6,206 bases of DNA, from assembly GCA_948739805.1 (NCBI GenBank), contig CAPYID010000066.1, positions 1 to 6,206 of the forward strand, read 5' to 3'. This stretch comes from an uncultured Clostridia bacterium. Its GTDB lineage: Bacteria; Bacillota; Clostridia; TANB77; CAG-508. The notes beneath the pieces are model-generated. The model saw only the letters and a list, made by a program, of their open reading frames with translations, had not been told where the DNA came from and ran no database searches. Below are positions 1 to 5,797 of the stretch, piece by piece. Each line of letters begins with the position of its first letter. Position 1 is the stretch's first letter. A program made the translations under genes and the position numbers.

Positions 1-90
1 AAGTATGAGGCTATTTCCCATACTGGCAAATTTTTCAGCAAACGCATATCCAAATCCGCTTGTTGTTCCTGTGATTAAAACATTTTCCAT
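1..90 (-). CDS. Short-chain dehydrogenase/reductase, N-terminal fragment
   Basis: This gene is cut by the left edge, and only its first 30 codons are present. The translation begins MENVLITGTTSGFGYAFAEK, the first beta strand and glycine-rich loop (TGxxxGxG) of a Rossmann-fold short-chain dehydrogenase/reductase, which binds NAD(P)(H) and reduces or oxidises carbonyl/alcohol groups in the cytoplasm. The ATG (88-90) is preceded by a GGAG-containing ribosome binding site (about 98-101 on the complementary strand). It starts 29 nt after the tautomerase stop and is the third gene of the minus-strand merR operon, so it is probably induced with it. The substrate cannot be told from this fragment, because the catalytic Tyr-x-x-x-Lys lies outside the window. 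Confidence 0.85.
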   Translation of the reverse strand, partial: MENVLITGTTSGFGYAFAEKFASMGNSLIL

Positions 91-119
91 TTCTTTTCTC
101 CGATTGTGCTTGAAACAGC

Positions 120-338
120 CTACATTTGCTTACTATGGGTCTGTATATATTCAGCTTTTACCATATCAATGGTTTTCCCGCCAATGCCAAAGTTTTTGTC
201 CGGCACTTCCTTTATGGTTGTCACAAAAAATTCTTTTGGTATTTTCATGATTTCAGAAGATATTTCTGTTAATTGCTTTATCAGTTCCTCTTTTTGCATA
301 TCTGATAAAACGCCGCTTTCTACTGTGATATAAGGCAT
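120..338 (-). CDS. 4-oxalocrotonate tautomerase family protein (DmpI-like)
   Basis: A 72-residue protein starting MPYITVESG. In the tautomerase superfamily the initiator Met is removed and Pro becomes the catalytic N-terminal base; that Pro is present. The family's C-terminal hallmark, a VP-x-x-N-[WF]-GIGGK stretch, is seen as EVPDKNFGIGGK at residues 44-55. Length is close to the usual 60-75 residues for small homohexameric members. The start at 336-338 is chosen because it places Pro at position 2 and has a GAGAGGAA ribosome binding site; an upstream in-frame extension to 389 would overlap merR and hide the Pro. It lies 13 nt after merR and 29 nt before the SDR gene, so the three are probably co-transcribed. 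Substrate is unknown. A role in handling enol/keto or other reactive carbonyl compounds with the SDR is inference. Confidence 0.9.
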   Translation of the reverse strand: MPYITVESGVLSDMQKEELIKQLTEISSEIMKIPKEFFVTTIKEVPDKNFGIGGKTIDMVKAEYIQTHSKQM

Positions 339-351
339 TTTTATTTCCTCT

Positions 352-771
352 CTAATTTTCTCCATGATTAAACAACTTCCATTCTTCACTATATGACATT
401 TCTTTATAGGAAGAATCCGCTAAAAGTTTTTCGTAAAATAATAACTTTTTGTGTGTCAAGTCAAATGCGTTTTGTAAACAAATCATTTGTTTTTTAATAT
501 CCTCCATGTGATTTTGCACCATAACAAAACGCTGTTCAAGGGTTTCTCCGCCCTGTATTAACAGTGAAACATAATCTTTAATGGAATGAATGGGGATATT
601 CGCCATACGCATACACTGTATCATTTTTATCCATTCAATGTCCTCGTCTGTATATTGCCTGTATTTTTGGCTGTTTCTAGCTATTTGGGGCAATAAATTT
701 TCTTTTTCATAATATCTTAAAGTTGCTGTTGATAATCCGGTTATATTGGCTGCTTCTTTTGCTGAATACAT
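352..771 (-). CDS. MerR-family transcriptional regulator
   Basis: A 139-residue one-component regulator. Residues 1-70 are the MerR winged helix-turn-helix: MYSAKEAANITGLSTATLRYY, then the wing with KYRQYTDEDIEWI. Residues about 75-125 look like the dimerisation coiled coil, followed by a short tail. There is no CxC metal-binding pair near the C-terminus, so a metal sensor is unlikely. Cys53 in IQCMRMANIPI sits where AdhR/NmlR-type MerR proteins have a conserved Cys implicated in aldehyde or electrophile response; this alignment is from memory. The start at 769-771 was preferred over an upstream in-frame ATG at 813 because it has a ribosome binding site (AAAGGCGG), and the longer form would be translated from the promoter itself. 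First gene of a regulator-tautomerase-SDR operon, probably controlling its own promoter. Confidence 0.92.
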   Translation of the reverse strand: MYSAKEAANITGLSTATLRYYEKENLLPQIARNSQKYRQYTDEDIEWIKMIQCMRMANIPIHSIKDYVSLLIQGGETLEQRFVMVQNHMEDIKKQMICLQNAFDLTHKKLLFYEKLLADSSYKEMSYSEEWKLFNHGEN

Positions 772-792
772 ATAAATCCGCCTTTCTGCTTC

Positions 793-823
793 ATCATAAA
801 CTATGAAGCGCACTTCAAGTCAA
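793..823 (-). promoter_or_regulatory. MerR-type promoter and operator of the merR-tautomerase-SDR operon
   Basis: On the minus strand a -35 box TTGACT (823-818) is separated by 19 bp from a -10 box TATGAT (798-793). The spacer contains the dyad TGAAG-TGCG-CTTCA (817-804). A 19-20 bp spacer with a central dyad is the classic geometry of promoters that MerR proteins activate by twisting DNA. The merR start codon lies 21 nt downstream of the -10 box. Autoregulation is inferred from this position. Confidence 0.75.
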
Positions 824-831
824 CAAGAAAA

Positions 832-861
832 TTATATCATAATGGGTAGAAAATGATATAA
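832..861 (-). terminator. Possible weak terminator of the oxidoreductase gene (AT-rich hairpin)
   Basis: Perfect 9-bp arms TTATATCAT (832-840) and ATGATATAA (853-861) flank a 12-nt loop. Read on the minus strand, the hairpin begins 12 nt after the oxidoreductase stop codon and is followed by TTTTCTT, the layout of an intrinsic terminator. The stem is almost all A/T and the loop is long, so it may be inefficient. It could instead be an upstream element of the merR promoter that follows directly. Confidence 0.35.
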
Positions 862-873
862 GGAGCAGATGGT

Positions 874-1560
874 TTATTTTATATTACTATATTTAATACC
901 ATATTTTTTCCATTTTGTTACAACACCTTGATATTCATTCCCTTTTTTCCTAACAAAAGGGAGAATACCAAATTGGAATATTATAAAATGCTTTATTTTT
1001 TGGAATAAATATTTTTTCTGATTATGGATATCTTTATAAAATTTATGAGTTGTGTCATTCACCATATTATGTGTTTTATGAGTGCATAATGGATTGTTGG
1101 AAAAGGGTGTCTTAATAACAAGTGATTTGGAGATGGTTGCCCCAGAATAACACAATAATTTGTTTATTATTCTAGCAGTATCCTTTCCGCCGTGGTTCTC
1201 ATATGATGAAACGCTGACTGCATATTTCCCGAATAGTAATTGTTCAATCACAAAATGTCCACGATCTATTATAACTTTCATTTGTCCGGAAACATTGCCT
1301 GCATATGTGGGAGTGCCTATTATAATGCCGTCCGCTGTTTCAATATTTTCTGATATTTTTTCAATGTCATCATTAAAAATACATTTTCCATTTTTGTAGC
1401 ATTTACAGCAACCAACATAATATTGCAAATTAAAGTCTGCAACATTATAAAATTGAATTTCTACATTAGGGTAAGTTTCTAATTTTTGATACATTTCATA
1501 TAGTATCAATGCTGTTGTGCCGTTTTTTCTGTGGCTTCAGTTTATTATTATAATTTTCAT
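874..1560 (-). pseudogene. Flavodoxin-fold NAD(P)H-dependent oxidoreductase, interrupted by an in-frame TGA at codon 8
   Basis: From the ATG at 1558-1560, which has a good AAAGGA ribosome binding site, the frame reads MKIIIIN, then TGA (1537-1539), then SHRKNGTTALIL and onward to the stop at 874. The family's FMN phosphate-binding loop usually reads N-G-S-x-R-x-x-G, so the TGA replaces the loop glycine (GGA to TGA, one base). The rest is intact over about 220 residues: a Cys cluster GCCKCYKNGKCIFNDD, the flavin-contact segment GTPTYAGNVSGQMKVIIDR, and a basic C-terminal part. Intact members are cytoplasmic flavoproteins that move electrons from NAD(P)H to quinones, nitro compounds or iron-sulfur partners. 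A TTG at 1507-1509 could open a 211-codon remnant, but it lacks a convincing ribosome binding site and the product would miss the flavin loop. Divergent from and probably regulated by the adjacent HxlR protein. Sequencing error is the main alternative. Confidence 0.8.
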
Positions 1561-1572
1561 GTTCTTTTTTCC

Positions 1573-1601
1573 TTTCAATTTTTATTATAAGAGCATATAA
1601 T
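1573..1601 (+). promoter_or_regulatory. Promoter of the hxlR-type regulator gene
   Basis: TTTCAA (1573-1578), a 17-bp spacer and TATAAT (1596-1601) form a plausible sigma-A-type promoter; a second overlapping TATAAT lies at 1601-1606. Transcription would start about 1608-1613, which places the inverted repeat at 1613-1637 over the start of the transcript. The -35 box is only a partial match. Confidence 0.45.
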
Positions 1602-1612
1602 ATAATTTGAAA
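1584..1612 (-). promoter_or_regulatory. Promoter of the oxidoreductase gene
   Basis: On the minus strand TTTCAA (1612-1607) is followed after 17 bp by a perfect TATAAT (1589-1584). The ribosome binding site and ATG at 1560 lie a short distance downstream. It overlaps the divergent hxlR promoter, and the candidate HxlR operator lies directly upstream of its -35 box. Confidence 0.5.
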
Positions 1613-1637
1613 AGTACGCACTTTTTTGTGCGATACT
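1613..1637. promoter_or_regulatory. Candidate HxlR operator (inverted repeat)
   Basis: AGTACGCAC (1613-1621) and GTGCGATACT (1628-1637) form an inverted repeat around a run of six T; the right arm has one extra A. It sits just downstream of the hxlR -10 box and just upstream of the -35 box of the divergent oxidoreductase promoter. A dimer bound here could therefore control both genes. HxlR-family proteins commonly bind such dyads in divergent intergenic regions; binding by this protein is inference. Confidence 0.6.
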
Positions 1638-1658
1638 ATCAAAAGGGAGAGTATGTAT

Positions 1659-1994
1659 ATGAAAAGAGAAATTTGTTATCTTCAAGATTTTGGATATGAA
1701 AGATTTGAAACGATTGTGGGAATGATTGGTGGAAAATGGAAATTAAGAATAATATATATGTTGGCGTTTCACGAAGTGTTGAGATATGGGGAATTGAAAC
1801 GCTTGCTTGCACCAATTACGCATAAAATGCTGACAAATCAATTAAAAGAGTTGGAGAAAGATGGACTCATTATTCGTAAGGAATATCCACAGGTGCCGCC
1901 AAAGGTAGAATACTATTTGTCAGAAATGGGAAAAGGGTTAAGACCAGTAGTTAGGGCAATGTATGAATGGGTTGAAAAGTATGATATTGAATAA
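1659..1994 (+). CDS. HxlR-family winged-helix transcriptional regulator
   Basis: A 111-residue protein of typical HxlR length. It has the family core: MIGGKWKLRIIYML (residues 22-35), RYGELKRLLAPITHKMLTNQ (about 42-61, recognition helix region), LKELEKDGLIIRKEYPQVPPKVEYYL (62-87, helix and wing), and a C-terminal dimerisation helix ending MYEWVEKYDIE. These proteins are cytoplasmic DNA-binding dimers that often control a divergent oxidoreductase in response to electrophiles or oxidants, matching the neighbour here. Cys6 is the only Cys, but it lies several residues further from GGKW than the redox Cys of YodB-like members, so redox sensing is uncertain. The ATG at 1659 is preferred because the GGGAG box at 1645-1649 is 9 nt away; an ATG at 1653 is only 3 nt away. 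Confidence 0.93.
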   Translation: MKREICYLQDFGYERFETIVGMIGGKWKLRIIYMLAFHEVLRYGELKRLLAPITHKMLTNQLKELEKDGLIIRKEYPQVPPKVEYYLSEMGKGLRPVVRAMYEWVEKYDIE

Positions 1995-2042
1995 ATAAGT
2001 GCGAATGCGAGTAAGGGTTGTATTTCCTTAATGATATTTGGG

Positions 2043-2062
2043 ACATGGTGTTAACACCATGT
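2043..2062. repeat. Perfect 20-bp palindrome in the spacer before the STAND gene
   Basis: ACATGGTGTTAACACCATGT is fully self-complementary. It lies 48 nt after the hxlR stop and about 110 nt before the STAND gene start. No T-run follows on either strand, so it is a poor intrinsic terminator; the shape fits a dimeric operator better. The rest of the 176-bp gap (1995-2170) shows only a weak TAAGG/CCTTA stem (2012-2030) and no convincing promoter. TTGAAT at 2088-2093 with TATGTA at 2111-2116 (17-bp spacing) is the best and is weak. Confidence 0.6.
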
Positions 2063-2170
2063 AAGGAGCATAAATAAGAGGAAAATTTTGAATCGGAAGA
2101 TTTAGATGATTATGTAGTGATTATAGAAATAATAAAATTATCGGGTAAAAATATACTGGAGGGATTTTAC

Positions 2171-5100
2171 ATGAGTAAAATTAATATTATCCAAAATGCA
2201 ATTAAAGAATTGGAAGGTGGAAGTTTTCAAAAATTATTTGATGCATATTTATATAAAAAGTATAAATTTACAAATATACAAACCTTAGGGGTACAAGATG
2301 GAACGAATAAGACTACTAAGGGAACGCCGGATTCATTTGTGGTTGAAGATGATGGAAAGTATATTTTAATTATGTATGGTACAGTAGGAACAGGAGCTTT
2401 TGGAAAAATGAAAAAAGATATTTTGTCTTGCTTTAATAAAGATAAATTAAAAATTGATGAAAATAAAATAAAAAAGATTATTTGCGCATTCTCTTCTACA
2501 AATATTCATGTGGAACAACAAGAAGAGTTAAAAAGTATGATATCAGGAATTGATATTGAAATGATAGGATTAAGCACTATTTCTCATGACTTACTTGTAA
2601 ACTTTCCATTTTTAGCGGCAGAATATTTACATATTCAAGTTGATACACATCAAATATTTTCAAGAGATGAATTTATTAAAGTATATGATAAAAATGGAAT
2701 GAATGCTCCGCTTGATATGGATTTACATTATAGAGAGCAAGAAAATGAGCAATTATATTCGGCACTTTGTTCTTCAAAAATTACATTAGTAACGGGGGCG
2801 TCAGGAGTAGGAAAAACTAGACTTGTTTTAGAAGTATGCAAGCAATTTGAAGTTGAAGGTTGGAATGTTTTATGTGTGAAAAATAATGGGGAATTGCTTT
2901 ATAATGATATACAATATTATACAACTGATGAAAGAAAATATATTTTATTTATTGATGATGCTAATCAAACAACCAGTTTAGAATACATACTTAATTATGT
3001 GACTGCCATATCTAATAATGATATTAAAATAGTAATGACGGTACGAGATTATGCAAAACATAGAGTGGAAAGTATTGTTCGTCAGTATGTAATCCCACAA
3101 GAAATAGTCATTAAAGTTTTAAAGGATGAAGAAATTAAAGATATTTTAAAAGAAAATCTTGGAATCATTAATGAAGATTATTTGCAAAGAATAACACAGA
3201 TTGCAAAGGGAAATATTAGATTAGCAATTTTAGCGGGTAAAATATCCATTGACAGTGGTTATTTGGCGATAAGCAATGCCACAGATATATTTGCTCAATA
3301 TTATGGGAAAATAATAGAAACTACTGAATTAACCGAAGATGCCATTAATACTTTGTTTGTTGTATCTCTTTTAGGGGCAATTCGGTATAAAGAAAGTATT
3401 ATAGCACAAAAAATATTAGAGTTAATGAATATAAATTCTGAACGTTTTATTATTTTGTGTCATGATTTGAATAATAGAGAATTAATTGATTTGTATCAAG
3501 ATGAAGTGGCGAAAGTTAGTGATCAGAGTCTTGGGAATTATATATTAGAATATATTTTAATTGAAAAAAAGACAATTTCTATTATTCAATTATTGCAGAC
3601 AGGCTTTCCTGAATTTAAAAACAAATTAGTATATGCGTTGAATACATTAATTAAATTGTTTTATTCGGAGAATACAAAGAGTTACATAGAGGAACAGGTT
3701 AATATTAGTTGGAATATGGCAGATGAGAGCCAGCAAGCAGAATATTTAAGATGTTTTCATGCTTTGAATGAAGAAAAAACATTATCTATAATGAAGAAAA
3801 AAATAGATAATGCGAAATGTATTGAAATTGATATATCACAGTTTGATATTGATAGTAAAAAAAATTATAATAATATTGAATGTGAAGAAATTGCCATTTT
3901 AAGTAGCTTTAAGTATTCTGAATATTTTGAGGATACTATGGAATTATTGTTGCTTTATTATAAAAAAAGACCTGATCTAATTATGGATTTTTATTTTGCC
4001 TTTTCTGATAGAATGTCATTTGATGAAAATTCGTATGAATTGGGCTATGATAAAGAATTAAAGATGGTAGATTGTCTGTGGAGATATACAAATGAGGGTA
4101 AAGAAACCAATGTTACCGTATTATTGTTGCATGTTTTTAAAGAACTTTTAAAATGCAGTTTTCACAAGACAGAGGCTACTGACAATAGTAGATCTTTTAC
4201 AATGTATAATTTACAAGTGATATATACTGACGGAATTAAAAAGCTACGTAATTATATTTGGAGAGGATTTTCTAAGTTATATTCCAATGATAAATATGTA
4301 GAACAGCTTAACGAAATTATTTCGCCATGTTATATAAGTGGACTAGAGCAGGCAGAAGCAAAGCAGATTCAACAGTATGATTTGCAATGCATAAAGGAAA
4401 TGTTTTTAGATAAATGGGAGAAGTTGACATTTGAACAATGTAAAATATTGAGGGAGCTAGAAAAACATTGTGAATGGGTGGAAATAGATAATAGAGATTT
4501 ATTTGATAGATATACTGAAAATAAGGATTTTATGATATACAATACACTTGTTAAAGAGCATATAAAAGGTAAAACATGGGAAGAAGACGAAGCGGAAAGA
4601 AAAAACCAAATTAAAGAAATGATAAAAAACTATGAAATAGAAGATTATGCACATTTATTTAAAATATGTAAAATTTGTGAAGAAAATAAAGATAAGGAAG
4701 AGTGGTCATTGAAGTCAGGGATAGATATTATTTTTACAATATTAGAGCCTGAACCAGAAATATATTTAGATGTTGTAATGAGTTATCTTCAATATCAAGC
4801 CCCTTATGGTGATAATGCCAATAGGATTGTAAGTATACTATTGACGGATTTTGGAATTGAACAAACAAAAAAAATCATAGAGGAAAAAGACTTTCCATAT
4901 AAGCATAATTGGGAAAGTGCTATTTGGGAAAATGTTCCGAAAGAAATGCTTAATAAAGAATTGACAAAAGAGTTTTTAAATTTTATGAAGCAAGAGGTTT
5001 CTTTAGAGATGCCTGATTTTCCTTCTATATTATGTTTGGAGAAATATAGGGATTATGATACAAATATTGTAAAAAGAGTATCAGAAATTATTTTAGACTC

Positions 5101-5797
5101 TCCACCTAAAAATAGTTTTTATGTAGCAAAATTTTTTAATTATGCTTATCAGGAAACAACAATTCAAATAATATTGGATTTGTTCTTGGATAAATGGGAG
5201 TTGTTGGGAAATTTATATCTTCTTGCTTTAGGAAAGCATTTTGATTATAACGGAACGCTTTTAATAGAACTTGTTAAAAGACACAATTTCTTTTGGAGAG
5301 AAATTACACAGAAACTTCATGGTAATATGCACAGAACATTGTATGAACATAAAGTATTTGAAAATATTTGGGAGATGGATAATTATAGGGAATTAATTCA
5401 AATTGCATATGATAATATGCTAGGCGATTGCTTTGGGTTTATGGTAGAACATGAGGGGGCGGCGATTTTTGCTAATAGCCAAGAAACTTCAGAATTTATA
5501 AAGAAGCGTAAAAAGGAATGGATAAAAGATTATATTGAAGGAAATATTGGAAATAGCAATAATCTAAGAATGATTTTTGAAGTAATTGCAACTTTTTTTG
5601 TATCAGATAAAATAGAGTTTTTGGAGGAATTGACGAATTATACAAAAGATATTGAAATATTTAAGTCTATACCGTTGTTTGCAAGTTCTTCGTCTTGGAG
5701 TGGTAGTGAAGTGCCCCTTATTGAAAAGAAGATTGATTTTTTAAGCAATTTAATAACATCTCAAACTTCCCATCCAAAATCAGGGCATAAAGCCTGA
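2171..5797 (+). CDS. Avs-like STAND NTPase with N-terminal restriction-endonuclease-like domain; C-terminus altered by an insertion sequence
   Basis: A 1208-codon protein. Residues 1-160 resemble a PD-(D/E)xK nuclease domain: GTPD at 51-54, then a beta strand DGKYILIMYGT (61-71) where the second catalytic acid would be expected but is not obvious. Residues about 185-360 are a P-loop NTPase: Walker A GASGVGKT (209-216), Walker B YILFIDD (257-263), MTVRDYA with a sensor-like Arg292, and AKGNIRLAI (345-353), close to the GNPRLA segment of STAND ATPases. Residues about 385-1190 are helical, with no recognised enzymatic motif, as in the superhelical sensor regions of this class. Avs proteins bind conserved phage proteins through that region, oligomerise and fire the N-terminal effector; applying this here is inference. 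The ATG at 2171 has an excellent GGAGGG site 7 nt upstream (2158-2163); an in-frame GTG at 2117 has none. The gene is very AT-rich. Codons after about 5760 are antisense to a transposase, so the last 12 residues are not native. Confidence 0.8.
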   Translation: MSKINIIQNAIKELEGGSFQKLFDAYLYKKYKFTNIQTLGVQDGTNKTTKGTPDSFVVEDDGKYILIMYGTVGTGAFGKMKKDILSCFNKDKLKIDENKIKKIICAFSSTNIHVEQQEELKSMISGIDIEMIGLSTISHDLLVNFPFLAAEYLHIQVDTHQIFSRDEFIKVYDKNGMNAPLDMDLHYREQENEQLYSALCSSKITLVTGASGVGKTRLVLEVCKQFEVEGWNVLCVKNNGELLYNDIQYYTTDERKYILFIDDANQTTSLEYILNYVTAISNNDIKIVMTVRDYAKHRVESIVRQYVIPQEIVIKVLKDEEIKDILKENLGIINEDYLQRITQIAKGNIRLAILAGKISIDSGYLAISNATDIFAQYYGKIIETTELTEDAINTLFVVSLLGAIRYKESIIAQKILELMNINSERFIILCHDLNNRELIDLYQDEVAKVSDQSLGNYILEYILIEKKTISIIQLLQTGFPEFKNKLVYALNTLIKLFYSENTKSYIEEQVNISWNMADESQQAEYLRCFHALNEEKTLSIMKKKIDNAKCIEIDISQFDIDSKKNYNNIECEEIAILSSFKYSEYFEDTMELLLLYYKKRPDLIMDFYFAFSDRMSFDENSYELGYDKELKMVDCLWRYTNEGKETNVTVLLLHVFKELLKCSFHKTEATDNSRSFTMYNLQVIYTDGIKKLRNYIWRGFSKLYSNDKYVEQLNEIISPCYISGLEQAEAKQIQQYDLQCIKEMFLDKWEKLTFEQCKILRELEKHCEWVEIDNRDLFDRYTENKDFMIYNTLVKEHIKGKTWEEDEAERKNQIKEMIKNYEIEDYAHLFKICKICEENKDKEEWSLKSGIDIIFTILEPEPEIYLDVVMSYLQYQAPYGDNANRIVSILLTDFGIEQTKKIIEEKDFPYKHNWESAIWENVPKEMLNKELTKEFLNFMKQEVSLEMPDFPSILCLEKYRDYDTNIVKRVSEIILDSPPKNSFYVAKFFNYAYQETTIQIILDLFLDKWELLGNLYLLALGKHFDYNGTLLIELVKRHNFFWREITQKLHGNMHRTLYEHKVFENIWEMDNYRELIQIAYDNMLGDCFGFMVEHEGAAIFANSQETSEFIKKRKKEWIKDYIEGNIGNSNNLRMIFEVIATFFVSDKIEFLEELTNYTKDIEIFKSIPLFASSSSWSGSEVPLIEKKIDFLSNLITSQTSHPKSGHKA

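Noticed and set aside
5..333. Two plus-strand open frames opposite the SDR and tautomerase genes
   Set aside because: They are antisense shadows without ribosome binding sites or family features; the minus-strand genes have both.
1160..1399. Plus-strand open frame of 79 codons
   Set aside because: Antisense to the conserved part of the oxidoreductase; no start signal or recognisable domain.
1507..1509. TTG as a genuine start giving an intact 211-residue oxidoreductase
   Set aside because: No convincing ribosome binding site, and the flavin-binding loop residues SHRKNGTT lie upstream in the same frame behind a proper ATG and ribosome binding site; a nonsense mutation explains this better.
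2045..2077. Ten-codon open frame beginning in the palindrome
   Set aside because: No ribosome binding site, and its first half is simply the palindrome.
2117..2170. GTG at 2117 as the start of the STAND gene (18 extra residues)
   Set aside because: No ribosome binding site at suitable distance, while the ATG at 2171 has GGAGGG 7 nt upstream.
1995..2170. Riboswitch or small RNA in the spacer before the STAND gene
   Set aside because: Only one short palindrome and a weak 5-bp stem are present; no recognised riboswitch core or T-rich terminator was found.
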